Shown: in pieces, positions 15,235 through 23,286 of the stretch
Position numbering within the stretch: position 1 is the first letter of the stretch
Layout: each line of letters begins with the position of its first letter
Notes under the pieces: model-generated
What the model was told of the DNA's origin: nothing
Database searches by the model: none
Seen by the model: the letters and a program-made list of their open reading frames with translations, nothing else
Source of the DNA: Microbacterium testaceum
GTDB taxonomy: Bacteria; Actinomycetota; Actinomycetes; Actinomycetales; Microbacteriaceae
DNA: 32,301 nucleotides
Reading direction: 5' to 3'
NCBI RefSeq assembly: GCF_001476285.1
Contig: NZ_LDRU01000047.1
Coordinates: forward strand, 1-32,301
Program-made: the position numbers and the translations under genes

Positions 15235-15477
15235 TCAGGCCGAGTCGCGGCCCGTCGCCGTCTGCAGGCGGTCGATCTGCTCGGACGCCTCCGCCTTCGT
15301 CAGGTCGGCGGGGATCTCTTCCCCGGCCTCGCGCGCGAGCGTGTCGAGGTAGCTGCGCTGCGGCGCGGTCATCGGCTCATCGCCGGTGACCCAGTCCGAG
15401 GGGTCCTTCTCGGCGGGGTTGTCCCCGCTCTCACGGACGGCACCCAGGGTCTCTTCTTCACGGGAGGTATCGCTCAT
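15235..15477 (-). CDS. DUF3072 domain protein (80 aa)
   Basis: This small soluble protein has the core DPSDWVTGDEPMTAPQRSYL followed by DTLAREAGEEIPADLTKAEA and SEQIDRLQ, which I recognise as the DUF3072 domain. The first 25 residues are acidic and probably disordered. The function is unknown; the second half, with its hydrophobic and Lys/Glu-Ala-Ser pattern, resembles a short SAP-like or helix-turn-helix fold, but that is speculative. The ATG at 15477 is chosen because the domain follows directly and TAACCT lies 7 nt upstream; the open frame further upstream overlaps the next gene. It is divergent from the alpha/beta hydrolase gene (79-nt gap). Confidence 0.8.
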   Translation of the reverse strand: MSDTSREEETLGAVRESGDNPAEKDPSDWVTGDEPMTAPQRSYLDTLAREAGEEIPADLTKAEASEQIDRLQTATGRDSA

Positions 15478-15484
15478 GCGCCCG

Positions 15485-15490
15485 AGGTTA
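15485..15490 (-). promoter_or_regulatory. -10 box TAACCT for the DUF3072 gene
   Basis: On the minus strand TAACCT ends 7 nt before the ATG at 15477, with no ribosome binding site between. Confidence 0.45.
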
Positions 15491-15556
15491 GGCGGGACGC
15501 CCGACACCGACTCCGGGATTGACAGCGCGCCCCGCCGGGTGCGGCATCCTGGAGCG

Positions 15557-16519
15557 ATGACCAGCGAGCCGCCTCCCGCCGACGTCGACGTCGAGACGTT
15601 CCGCCGCGGACGCGCGCGGACACGCGTGACGCGCGTATCGACAGGCGCGGGAACGGGGCGCGACTTCGTGCTCGTCGCAGGCATCGGGGTCGCCTCGACC
15701 TACTTCGAGTTCCTCGCGCCGTTGCTGGCGGCCGAGGGAGAGGTCTACGCGCTCGACCTCCCCGGTTTCGCCGGGGTCCCGGCATCCGGAGATCAGCCGA
15801 CCGCCGCCTTCTTCGCCGATCAGGTCGAGGGGGTGCTCGACCACTACGGCCTGCGTGATCCGGTGCTCGTCGGGCATTCGATGGGGACGCAGGTGGTCAC
15901 CGAGGTGCTCACGCGCCGCGAGCTCTCGCACGCGGTGCTCGTGAGCCCCGTCGTCGACGAGGGCGAAGCGCGGGCCGGCGTACAGGCCGTACGGTTCGCG
16001 CAGTCGACCGTGCGCGAGTCGCTGCACATCGCGCTGCTGGCGGTGTCGGCGTACCTGCTGTGCGGGTTCCTCTACTTCTTCGAGACGCTGCCGTACATGC
16101 TGCGGTACCGGATCTCCGACCGCATCGTCGACGCGCGATCCCACCTCCTGCTCATCCGCGGCGAGTTCGACCGCCCCTCGCCGCGCCGGCTGCATTCCCG
16201 GCTGGTGGAGCGCGCGCGTTCCGCTCGCCGATGGGAGATCGAGGGAGCCGCCCACTGCGTCGTCAACAGCCATGCGGTGGGCGTGGCCCGACTCACGATG
16301 GAGCACGTGCGCGACGAGCTCGCCCGGAAGGGTCGGATGCCGGCGGCCGAGGCCGCTGTGCCGCCGGCGCAGCACGCCGATGTCCGCATGGTGCTGGGGG
16401 CCGCGGCGAGTCGCCTGGCGGAATGGATCAGCGCCGCACGCCGAGACGAGACAGGCGTCGAGCGCGCCAAGGCTCGGCACGCGCGCGTGCTGTGGGAGGC
16501 GTACCGGGCGCGGCGCTGA
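15557..16519 (+). CDS. alpha/beta-fold hydrolase (320 aa)
   Basis: The classic triad is visible: Ser108 in LVGHSMGTQ, Asp205 in LIRGEFDRPSP and His233 in EGAAHCVVNS. The oxyanion region (VAGIGVASTYFEFLAPLL) and the segment VYALDLPGFAGVP are typical of esterase/epoxide-hydrolase-like enzymes. A strongly hydrophobic stretch, HIALLAVSAYLLCGFLYFFE, lies in the cap region and could bind a lipid-like substrate or the membrane. The C-terminal 90 residues after the core are Ala/Arg-rich and helical. The substrate is unknown. The ATG at 15557 is used; the open frame extends upstream across the DUF3072 promoter. CATCCT ends 6 nt before the ATG, and a lone TTGACA at 15519 is 20 nt further up, too far for ideal spacing. 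It is followed by the FUSC-type gene after 67 nt. Confidence 0.82.
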   Translation: MTSEPPPADVDVETFRRGRARTRVTRVSTGAGTGRDFVLVAGIGVASTYFEFLAPLLAAEGEVYALDLPGFAGVPASGDQPTAAFFADQVEGVLDHYGLRDPVLVGHSMGTQVVTEVLTRRELSHAVLVSPVVDEGEARAGVQAVRFAQSTVRESLHIALLAVSAYLLCGFLYFFETLPYMLRYRISDRIVDARSHLLLIRGEFDRPSPRRLHSRLVERARSARRWEIEGAAHCVVNSHAVGVARLTMEHVRDELARKGRMPAAEAAVPPAQHADVRMVLGAAASRLAEWISAARRDETGVERAKARHARVLWEAYRARR

Positions 16520-16586
16520 GGTACCGCTCGTCCGGCGAGACGGCAACCCCCGAGACCGTCCGGCGCACGGCCCGGAGCATGGAGGG

Positions 16587-17702
16587 GTGTCCATCCGCCC
16601 CTCGATGTACAGCTCGTTCGACCCGAGACAGTGGTGGCGCGACGCGGTGACCGCTGACCGCCTCGTGCTCGCGGCCAAGACCGCCGCGGCGGCCGCGCTC
16701 GCCTGGTATCTCGCGCCGTTCGTTCCCTTCGCGCAGAGCGAGTACTCGTACTACGCCCCGCTCGGCGTCCTCGTCAGCATGTACCCCACCGTCGCGCGCT
16801 CGGCGTCGAGCGGTGTGCAGGCCGTGGTCGGACTGGCGCTCGGCATCGGCCTGGGCCTCGCGAGCCTCGCGGTGGTGGGCGCGGGCCTTCCCCGGATCGC
16901 CGCGGTCGCGATCGTCATCCTGCTCGGCGTACTGCTGGCCGGGGTGCGCGCGCTCGGTGTCGGGCGCGACTGGGTGGCGATCGCCGCCCTCTTCGTCCTG
17001 CTGCTCGGCGGCGCCGATCCCGACGGGTACTCGTCGTCGTATCTGATGACGATGGCGTTCGGCGTGCTGGTCGGGGTGATGGTGAACCTCCTCGTCGTCC
17101 CGCCCCTGCGGGAGAAGCGGGCCGACGACCGCCTCGCCCGGCTCCGCGACGACCTGGGAGAGGCCCTCCGTGGGATCGCGGACGCGCTGGCGGGGCACGC
17201 CTTCGATCAGGATGCCGCCGACACCGCGACGGCCGGACTCACGGAAACGCTCGCTGACGTCCGAGAAGAGGTCGAGCTCGCCGACGAGAGCCGGCGATAC
17301 AACCCGCGCGGGCGTCGACTGCGAGCGCCCCGGGATCTCAACCGCCGACGCCTGGACGCCCTCACCGGAACGGCCGACGCGACACGCGAGCTGTCGGCAT
17401 CCCTCTCTCGTCTGACCGAGGGGCCCGATGTCGACACCCGCATCCCCGACGAAGCGCGCCGAAGCCTCGCGCGCGCGATCGAGGCGGCGTCGCACCTGGT
17501 GACCACTCCCCCGGATCCCGAGGCGACCGCGGGGCAGCTGCGCGAGGCCGAGCACGCGCTCACCGCGTACATCGACCGCCTGCGCGAGCTCACCGCGCGC
17601 GACGGGCCGCTCGACGCCTGGGAGGCTGCGGTGAGCCTTCGGCGTGTGATCGCCGCATGCGGACCACTCTCGGATCCGGACGCCGACACGGCGACCCGCT
17701 GA
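16587..17702 (+). CDS. FUSC/aromatic-acid-exporter-type membrane protein (about 371 aa)
   Basis: The N-terminal half has about six hydrophobic helices between residues 25 and 172, starting DRLVLAAKTAAAAALAWYLA, then YYAPLGVLVSMYPTVARS and DWVAIAALFVLLLGG, the pattern of FUSC/ArAE proteins. The second half is a soluble Arg/Glu/Asp-rich helical domain (LREKRADDRLARLRDDLGEA onward) that ends in a short acidic tail. FUSC relatives export aromatic acids or other solutes, usually as half of a dimer; the substrate here is unknown. The start is uncertain: GTG at 16587 (GGAGGG directly before it, GAGCAT 6 nt before it) or ATG at 16605. It lies downstream of the hydrolase and ends in a tandem 16-nt repeat. 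Confidence 0.78.
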   Translation: MSIRPSMYSSFDPRQWWRDAVTADRLVLAAKTAAAAALAWYLAPFVPFAQSEYSYYAPLGVLVSMYPTVARSASSGVQAVVGLALGIGLGLASLAVVGAGLPRIAAVAIVILLGVLLAGVRALGVGRDWVAIAALFVLLLGGADPDGYSSSYLMTMAFGVLVGVMVNLLVVPPLREKRADDRLARLRDDLGEALRGIADALAGHAFDQDAADTATAGLTETLADVREEVELADESRRYNPRGRRLRAPRDLNRRRLDALTGTADATRELSASLSRLTEGPDVDTRIPDEARRSLARAIEAASHLVTTPPDPEATAGQLREAEHALTAYIDRLRELTARDGPLDAWEAAVSLRRVIAACGPLSDPDADTATR

Positions 17703-17716
17703 CACGGCGACGCGCT
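17685..17716. repeat. tandem 16-nt duplication across a stop codon
   Basis: GACACGGCGACCCGCT (17685-17700) is followed at once by the same 16-mer with one change (17701-17716). The FUSC-type gene's stop codon TGA spans the junction (17700-17702), so a slip in this repeat would change the protein's last residues. Confidence 0.7.
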
Positions 17717-17735
17717 GACTTCGCGCTGCGGCACC

Positions 17736-17822
17736 GCGTGAGGAACGGAGGGCGAGGGACGAGCGGAGGATGCCGCAAGGCGCACGCTCCTCCGCTCGTC
17801 CCACGCCCTCTCTCGGTCACGC
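17736..17822. terminator. long composite hairpin between convergent operons
   Basis: A perfect 15-bp stem (17756-17770 with 17788-17802, 17-nt loop) sits inside further complementary blocks: a GGGCG/CGCCC block next to it and GCGTGA/TCACGC at the ends. It lies 33 nt after the FUSC-type stop and 60 nt after the kinase stop, so it may serve both strands. No T-run is evident. The 180-nt gap holds nothing else that I can support. Confidence 0.65.
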
Positions 17823-17882
17823 ACGCGCTCCTCGAAGGAGACGTCATGCCCGCCGCACGCACCGCGGAACGTGGCGCGCGCG

Positions 17883-19130
17883 TCACCGCCGCGACGCGAG
17901 CGCCGCGGAGTCGAGCGCGCGCTCGAGGGCCGCCGCGGTCGCGACACGGGTCGCCGCCGGAACCGCCGCCAGGAAGCCACCGACGAACGTGTCACCCAGG
18001 CCGATCGTCGTCGGAGCGGCGGTGTCGACCACGAACGCGGGCACGCCCGTGACTCCCCGTCGCTCCTCGGCGGCCGACACGACGGCGGCACCGCCCGGAT
18101 GACGCGGAAGCCGTGCGGTGTCGTCGAGGTCGGCGGCCGTGCAGGCGTCGCCCAGCCGATAACGCGTTGCGGCGGTGCGTACGGCGCTCTCGAGGCCCGC
18201 TCGATGACGATCGGCACCGGTCCCCACGGCGATCGCCCAGTACGTCGTGTGCACCACGAGCGCGCGGGCCGGGATCAGCGCATGGACCTCGGCGAGAGCC
18301 GTGATCACATCCTCCGGTGACAGGAGATCGACGCGGCGGCCGAGATATTCCTGCAGCTCGTCCTCGTTCATGCCGTAGACGTCGATGCGCTCCAGCAGCC
18401 GGTTCCGCACGAGGTGGGAGAGCTCGCGCTGATAGAACCCGGCGTCCTCGTAGTAGACCAGCGCGTCGGCGGGGAGACGCCGCATCGCCGCGGTCAGGTC
18501 GTCGAGTCGGCGCTCGAGCAGCGCGGCATCCTGCATGGTGTTGAAACCCGAGACGAGGAAGGCCGCTGCGTTCGCGAGGGCATCGCCCAGGTCGTCGGCG
18601 ATCGCCATCTCGCGATTGGGCGCGTCGTTGGCGAAGATCAGGCGATTGGATGCCGGGGCGCTCACCACCGCGTCGACGAGCCGGACCGTCGCGCCCCGGG
18701 GATACTGCACGATGAGGTGCGGATCGAGCGTGTCGTGCGTCGCCGACGAGACCACCCGCATCGAGGCGGGGAGCAGCCGCCGGACGTTGTCATCGATGCT
18801 GACGAGATGTTGCACGGTGGGGACGCCGATGCGGTCGAGCGCGATCCCCGCCCGCACGCCGGTGCCGCCGAGGGTGATCGTCTTGTCGAAGTGCGCGGCG
18901 AAGCGTTCGACGATCTCCGACGAGAGGACGAAGCGCTCGCCTCCCCCGCCCGTCGTGAGGAAGGCGAGCACCGTCACGACGAGGGCCCGCTCATCGATGA
19001 TCGGCGTCGTGGTGGTCAGCTCGTCGAGCCGGATGCGGTGCTCTTGCGCGAGGGCCGAGAGCACGTCGGCATCCCACCGGATCTCGTAGTCGACGGTGCC
19101 GCCGAGTCCGAGGACGAGGTCTTCTGCCAT
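17883..19130 (-). CDS. ADP-dependent glucokinase/phosphofructokinase-family sugar kinase (415 aa)
   Basis: This is a ribokinase-fold kinase of the ADP-PFK/GK family. The two hallmarks are an NxxE motif, Asn255 to Glu258 in MNEDELQEYLG (metal binding), and IGLGDTFVGGF with catalytic Asp380 near the C-terminus. Also present are VLGLGGTVDYEI at the start and TLGGTGVRAGIALDRIG. Characterised members, mostly archaeal, phosphorylate glucose or fructose-6-phosphate with ADP as donor; whether this bacterial one uses ADP or ATP, and on what sugar, cannot be read from sequence. The context suggests a sugar phosphate: it follows the aldolase by 19 nt at the end of a sugar-uptake operon. The start is ATG 19130; a GTG at 19142 is possible. 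The hairpin at 17736-17822 follows. Confidence 0.85.
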   Translation of the reverse strand: MAEDLVLGLGGTVDYEIRWDADVLSALAQEHRIRLDELTTTTPIIDERALVVTVLAFLTTGGGGERFVLSSEIVERFAAHFDKTITLGGTGVRAGIALDRIGVPTVQHLVSIDDNVRRLLPASMRVVSSATHDTLDPHLIVQYPRGATVRLVDAVVSAPASNRLIFANDAPNREMAIADDLGDALANAAAFLVSGFNTMQDAALLERRLDDLTAAMRRLPADALVYYEDAGFYQRELSHLVRNRLLERIDVYGMNEDELQEYLGRRVDLLSPEDVITALAEVHALIPARALVVHTTYWAIAVGTGADRHRAGLESAVRTAATRYRLGDACTAADLDDTARLPRHPGGAAVVSAAEERRGVTGVPAFVVDTAAPTTIGLGDTFVGGFLAAVPAATRVATAAALERALDSAALASRR

Positions 19131-19149
19131 GACGCCGATCACCGCCCGA

Positions 19150-20013
19150 TCAGTAGAGGTCGGCCTTGCCGGCTGCGCCGAACAGGTCGATCTTCTCAGC
19201 CGCGGTGACCTTCATGGCCGCGATGCACTCGGGCTGGATGGCGTTGGGCTCGCGCAGACGCCGGTCGGTGCCGAGCACCTCGCGCATGCGGTCGTGGTAC
19301 GCGACCTTGATGTCGCTGGAGATGTTGATCTTGTTGATGCCCAGCGACACGGCGCGCGCGAGTTCGGCGTCGGGATTGCTCGATCCTCCGTGGAGGACGA
19401 GCGGGATGCCGACGGCGGCCTTGATCTGCTCGAGCAGATCGTGACGCAGCTCGGGGTTCTTGTCGGACGGGTAGAGACCGTGCGAGGTGCCGATGGCGAT
19501 CGCGAGGCTGTCGACACCCGTCTGCTCGACGAAGCGCACGGCGTCGTCGACGTTGGTGTAGATGATCTCCGCCGCGCCCGACTCGCCGTAGCTGTCGTTC
19601 GCGCCGATCGTGCCGAGCTCGCCCTCGACCTGGATGCCGGCCGCGTGCGCCGCCTCGACGACCTTGCGCGTGATCGCGACGTTCTGCTCGAACGGCTCGA
19701 GTGACGCGTCGATCATCACCGAGGTGAAGCCGGAGTGGATGGCCGTGATCATCTGCTCGAACGACCCGCCGTGGTCCCAGTGGATCGCGACGGGAACGCT
19801 CGAGCGGTGGGCGCGGGCGTGCATCGCGGGGATGAGGTCGGTGGTGATGTGCGAGACCTCGTCGGGGTGGATCGCGATGATGACCGGAGCGTTCTTCTCC
19901 TCGCTGATGTCCATGATCCCGGTGAACATCGCCCAGTCGGAGATGTTGAAGGCCGGGATGGCGAAGCTGTGGGCGTTGGCCACGTCGAGGATGGACTTGC
20001 CGGTGTAGAGCAC
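19150..20013 (-). CDS. class II ketose-bisphosphate aldolase (287 aa)
   Basis: This is a zinc-dependent class II aldolase of the FbaA/GatY/KbaY superfamily. Motifs are AIHWDHGG with Asp80 (proton donor) and His81 (zinc), EGELGTIG with Glu132, GTSHGLYPS with His178 (zinc), LHGGSS with His208 (zinc) and GINKINISSDIK for phosphate binding. It should split a ketose 1,6-bisphosphate or ketose 1-phosphate into dihydroxyacetone phosphate and an aldehyde; fructose versus tagatose or another sugar cannot be decided here. The Trp in HWDH (usually Leu or Met) is a mild oddity near the active site. The GTG at 20013 has AAGGAG 6-7 nt upstream. It lies between the permease genes and the kinase, 34 nt from the former. 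Confidence 0.92.
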   Translation of the reverse strand: MLYTGKSILDVANAHSFAIPAFNISDWAMFTGIMDISEEKNAPVIIAIHPDEVSHITTDLIPAMHARAHRSSVPVAIHWDHGGSFEQMITAIHSGFTSVMIDASLEPFEQNVAITRKVVEAAHAAGIQVEGELGTIGANDSYGESGAAEIIYTNVDDAVRFVEQTGVDSLAIAIGTSHGLYPSDKNPELRHDLLEQIKAAVGIPLVLHGGSSNPDAELARAVSLGINKINISSDIKVAYHDRMREVLGTDRRLREPNAIQPECIAAMKVTAAEKIDLFGAAGKADLY

Positions 20014-20047
20014 GGAATTCTCCTTGTTCGGGGTGGGTAGGCGTGAA

Positions 20048-20920
20048 TCAGCTCTTCACCGAGCCGGCCGTCAGGCCGCTGATGAAGAAGCGCTGGAAGA
20101 AGAGGAAGAGCAGCAGCACGGGGATCGAGCCGAGGATGCTCATCGCCATGATCTGGTTCCACTCGTAGGAGTGCTGGCCCATGAGCAGCTGGATGCCGAT
20201 CGGCACCGTGCGCATGTCGATCGTGCGCGTGAGGGTCAGGGCGAAGAGGAACTCGTTCCACGCGATCATGAACGTGTAGATGCCGACGGACACGATCCCG
20301 GGGATGGAGATCGGCACGAGCACGCGCCACAGAGCGGTGAAGGAACCGGCCCCGTCGACGCGGACGGCCTCGTCCAGCTCTTTCGGGAGGGTGTTGAAGT
20401 ACCCGGTCATCATGATGATCGCGTAGGGCAGCGTGAACACCATGTAGGTGAAGATGAGGCCCGGGTAGGTGTTGTAGAGCCCGAGGCCGACCATCAGACC
20501 GAAGTACGGGATCAGCAGAGTGATCGGCGGGACGGCCTGGACGCTCACGATGATGACGTTGACGATGCGCTTGCCCCGGAACTCGAAGCGGCTGAACGCG
20601 TACGCGGCCTGGATGGCGACGAGCAGCGTCAGGATCGTCACGGCTCCGGCGACGACGTAGCTGTTGATGAAGAACCGCACCGTCTCGGGGTTGGTGAAGA
20701 TCGAGATGTAGGCATCGAACGAGAACGTGTCGGTGATCAACCGTGGCGGCAGCTCGAAGATCTGCGTGTTCGACTTGAACGAGCTCGACAGCATCCACAG
20801 CACCGGACCGGCGGCGAAGACCGCGCCGATCACGAGGCCGAGGAGGACGCCGGTCTTGGCGAGACGACGACGCGCGACGTTGGTGCCGGCGCGCCGGCGC
20901 GCGGGGGTGGTCAGGGCCAT
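20048..20920 (-). CDS. carbohydrate ABC transporter permease, MalG type (290 aa)
   Basis: This inner-membrane permease has six predicted helices after an Arg-rich N-terminus. The cytoplasmic EAA loop that contacts the ATPase is clear: ELDEAVRVDGAGSFTALWRV followed by LVPISIPG. The short C-terminal helix and SGLTAGSVKS end are typical of MalG/CUT1 permeases. The ATG lies 1 nt past the stop of the upstream permease (TGA-C-ATG), so translation is coupled. With the MalF-type permease and the binding lipoprotein it forms a CUT1 importer; no ATPase is encoded in the window, as is common when a shared MsmK/UgpC-type ATPase serves several importers. Confidence 0.94.
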   Translation of the reverse strand: MALTTPARRRAGTNVARRRLAKTGVLLGLVIGAVFAAGPVLWMLSSSFKSNTQIFELPPRLITDTFSFDAYISIFTNPETVRFFINSYVVAGAVTILTLLVAIQAAYAFSRFEFRGKRIVNVIIVSVQAVPPITLLIPYFGLMVGLGLYNTYPGLIFTYMVFTLPYAIIMMTGYFNTLPKELDEAVRVDGAGSFTALWRVLVPISIPGIVSVGIYTFMIAWNEFLFALTLTRTIDMRTVPIGIQLLMGQHSYEWNQIMAMSILGSIPVLLLFLFFQRFFISGLTAGSVKS

Positions 20921-20921
20921 G

Positions 20922-21851
20922 TCAGTCCCTCGCCTTCTGATGGCGGACGTAGAGCACCGCGATGATCATCGACATCGCCAGGACCAGCACCGCCGAGGTG
21001 GAGGCCATCGAGAAGTCGTACTTCGCGAATGCGAGTTTGTAGGTGAAGGTGCTGAGCATCTCGGTGACGTCGATGGGACCGCCGCCGGTGGTCAGCCAGA
21101 TGAGGGCGAACTGCTGCGACGTCCAGATGAGGTCGAGCAGCACCAGGCTGACGATGATCGGGCGCAGCTGCGGAACGGTGACGTTCCAGAAGCGCTGGAC
21201 AGGGTTCGCGCCGTCGACGGTCGCCGCCTCGTAGAGATCGCTCGGGATGCCTTGGAGCCCGGCGAGCAGGCTCACCATGAAGAAGGGGTAGCCGGCCCAG
21301 ATGTTGATGAAGGTGACCGTTCCGAGCGCGAGCTGCGGCGAGGCGAGCCACTCGATGTCGGTGTTGAGCAGGAAGTTGACGATGCCGTTGGGGGCGAGAA
21401 GCATGCGCCAGAGGACCGCGATGACGGCGACGGTGAACAGCCACGGCAGCACGTAGAGTCCGCGGAAGATCGCCCGCGGCACGGCGCCGACGAGGCGGCT
21501 GTTCAGCAGGAGGGCGAACGACAGGCCGAGGACGAGGTGCGCGGCGACGCTCGTGAGGGTGAAGAAGAGAGTGTTGCCCGTCGCCTTCCAGAAGCCGGAG
21601 TCGGTGAGGATCGCGACGTAGTTGTCGAGACCGACGACCTCGGGGCTCTTGTTGAGGATGACGTTGTCCTGGAAGGAGTATCCGATCACCATGACGATCG
21701 GGACGATCATCAGGACGAACAGGAGGACGAGCGTCGGCGACAGGAAGGCATACGCCTCGCCGGCCTTGCGGAGCTGGCGGGTACGGCGTGAGGCGGGTCG
21801 CCCGGTGACGATCACCTCTGTGTCGGGGGGAGTGAGGGTGCGCATGGTCAT
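20922..21851 (-). CDS. carbohydrate ABC transporter permease, MalF type (309 aa)
   Basis: This is the partner permease, with six helices and the EAA loop DLYEAATVDGANPVQRFWNV followed by TVPQLRP. A periplasm-side loop carries the FQDNVILNKSPEVVGLDNY segment seen in CUT1 permeases. The start is taken as the ATG at 21851; ATG 21845 is also possible, and the longer GTG at 21884 lies inside the hairpin at 21877-21906 and is unlikely. The ribosome binding site is weak. It stands 73 nt downstream of the binding-protein gene, with that hairpin between, and is coupled to the MalG-type gene. Confidence 0.93.
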   Translation of the reverse strand: MTMRTLTPPDTEVIVTGRPASRRTRQLRKAGEAYAFLSPTLVLLFVLMIVPIVMVIGYSFQDNVILNKSPEVVGLDNYVAILTDSGFWKATGNTLFFTLTSVAAHLVLGLSFALLLNSRLVGAVPRAIFRGLYVLPWLFTVAVIAVLWRMLLAPNGIVNFLLNTDIEWLASPQLALGTVTFINIWAGYPFFMVSLLAGLQGIPSDLYEAATVDGANPVQRFWNVTVPQLRPIIVSLVLLDLIWTSQQFALIWLTTGGGPIDVTEMLSTFTYKLAFAKYDFSMASTSAVLVLAMSMIIAVLYVRHQKARD

Positions 21852-21876
21852 GATGTGCGGCTTTCGCTGAGCGGGG

Positions 21877-21906
21877 TGCCGCACCGCGGGTGAGGGCGGT
21901 GCGGCA
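21877..21906 (-). terminator. intercistronic hairpin after the binding-protein gene
   Basis: TGCCGCACCGC and GCGGTGCGGCA form a perfect 11-bp stem with an 8-nt loop, 18 nt past the binding-protein stop codon and upstream of the permease starts. Such hairpins often end part of the transcripts or protect the upstream mRNA from 3' decay, so more binding protein than permease is made. Confidence 0.7.
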
Positions 21907-21924
21907 TCCCGGGTCGGGGTCGGA

Positions 21925-23220
21925 TCAGAACTCCGACGTCCATTCGTCCTGCGTCTTCTTCAGCGCGTCGCTCATCGACTGCTGACCATCCAGCGCGGAT
22001 TGGAACTGCGTGCCGAACTGGCGCATGAGCTCCTCGGCGACGGGAAGGCCCGTGAACTCGTTCGCGGGGTAGCCGGCCTTGTAGATGTCGAAGGCCTTCT
22101 TGAACAGTTCGTCATCCTGGACGAAGGTCGGCACGCTCTCGGTGTTGCCGGGGAAGGCCTTCGCCATCGTCGACAGCTCGCTGTTGACGTCCTTGCCCAT
22201 CAGGAACTGCACGAGCTTGAATGCGGCGTCCTTGTGCTCGGAGTTCTCGGCCACGCCGATGCCCCAGGAGGCGTACGGGATGCCGCGCTCACCGGTGAAG
22301 CCGTCCTCGGCGGGGATCGCCGAGATCGAGAAGGTCAGGTCGGGGTTCGACTGGCGGATGAGGTTGATGTGCGCAAGCGAGTCGATCATCATTCCCACGC
22401 GGCCGTTGGTGAACTCCTCGACCTTGTCCTGCTCCTTCATCGTGAACGATCCGGGAGCGATGACGCCGTCGTTCCAGAGCTGCTGGATGTAGTCGGCGGC
22501 TGAGGTGACGTCCTTGTTGGTGAGGTCGGGCTGACCGTCCTTCAGCATCGAGCCGCCCGAGGCCCACACCCATGACATGACGTCGTTCTGCACGCCGTTG
22601 GGCGCCTCGAGCGAGAGGGGCAGGACCCACCCCGAGGCGTCGGTGCCCAGAGCCTTGATCTTCTTCGCCGCGTCCGCGAACTCGGTGCGCGTCGAGGGCG
22701 GCGCACTGACGCCCGCCTGCGAGAGCAGCGCATCGTTCGTGAACATGGGGTAGACGAAGTTGACCACCGGGATCATGTAGGTGCTGCCGTCGACCTTGAT
22801 CTGGCTGGCGAGCTGACTCTCGTCGTAGCCCGAGTCGCTCATCAGCTTCGACAGGTCGGCGATGACACCCTGCTTCGCGAAGTCGCTGACCCACGCCCCG
22901 TCGAGGCCCACGACGTCGGGCATCGTGCCGGATGCCGCCCCCGCGAACAGCTGCTCCTTGGTCGAGGCGTAGGGACCGCTGACCAAGTCGACCTTGATGC
23001 CGGGGTTCTCCTTCTCGAACTGGTCCATCAGCCCGCGGAACTGACCGTCGCCGAGTTCGGGCTCCCACCACTGCGCGAACTCGATCGTGACGTCTCCGTC
23101 GGCCGAGGTGCCTCCGCTGGTCGATGACGAGCATCCCGCCATCGCCAGGAGGGTCGTGGCCGCTGCTGCGACACCGACGAGCTTGATGACGTTCCGACGT
23201 CGGCGCCCGCTGTTGTCCAT
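21925..23220 (-). CDS. extracellular sugar-binding lipoprotein of the ABC importer (431 aa)
   Basis: This is a CUT1-type solute-binding protein. The N-terminus is a lipoprotein signal: RRRRNVIKLVG, a hydrophobic core and the lipobox LAMAGC with Cys30 as the lipidation site; RRNVIK also resembles a Tat motif. The mature part starts with a Ser/Gly linker and then TIEFAQWWEPE, DQFEKENPGIKVDLVSG and GTMPDVVGLDGAWVSDFAKQ, as in maltose/multiple-sugar binding proteins. The sugar is unknown. The ATG at 23220 has GAGGAG 5 nt upstream. It is the first gene of the operon and is driven by the promoter at 23287-23315. Divergent from the DeoR gene. Confidence 0.94.
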   Translation of the reverse strand: MDNSGRRRRNVIKLVGVAAAATTLLAMAGCSSSTSGGTSADGDVTIEFAQWWEPELGDGQFRGLMDQFEKENPGIKVDLVSGPYASTKEQLFAGAASGTMPDVVGLDGAWVSDFAKQGVIADLSKLMSDSGYDESQLASQIKVDGSTYMIPVVNFVYPMFTNDALLSQAGVSAPPSTRTEFADAAKKIKALGTDASGWVLPLSLEAPNGVQNDVMSWVWASGGSMLKDGQPDLTNKDVTSAADYIQQLWNDGVIAPGSFTMKEQDKVEEFTNGRVGMMIDSLAHINLIRQSNPDLTFSISAIPAEDGFTGERGIPYASWGIGVAENSEHKDAAFKLVQFLMGKDVNSELSTMAKAFPGNTESVPTFVQDDELFKKAFDIYKAGYPANEFTGLPVAEELMRQFGTQFQSALDGQQSMSDALKKTQDEWTSEF

Positions 23221-23273
23221 CGTTTCTCCTCATTGAGATGTGCCGTATTACGCGCTGTTCTGCGCGTTCTTGC

Positions 23274-23284
23274 TGCTTTAAGCA
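23274..23284. promoter_or_regulatory. palindrome TGCTTTAAGCA at the operon start, candidate operator
   Basis: An 11-nt perfect palindrome (odd centre) overlaps the predicted transcription start of the sugar operon, just downstream of the -10 box. Several CGTG/CACG half-sites also lie in the 233-nt intergenic region (23282, 23330, 23345, 23392). Any of these could bind the divergent DeoR protein; none is proven. Confidence 0.4.
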
Positions 23285-23286
23285 CG

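Noticed and set aside
17830..18052. Plus-strand gene starting at ATG 17846
   Set aside because: Most of it is antisense to the end of the kinase gene, and the protein is Arg/Pro/Thr-rich shadow sequence.
20048..21851. Missing ATPase as a sign of a broken importer
   Set aside because: CUT1 importers in Gram-positive bacteria often use an ATPase encoded elsewhere; both permeases and the binding protein look intact.
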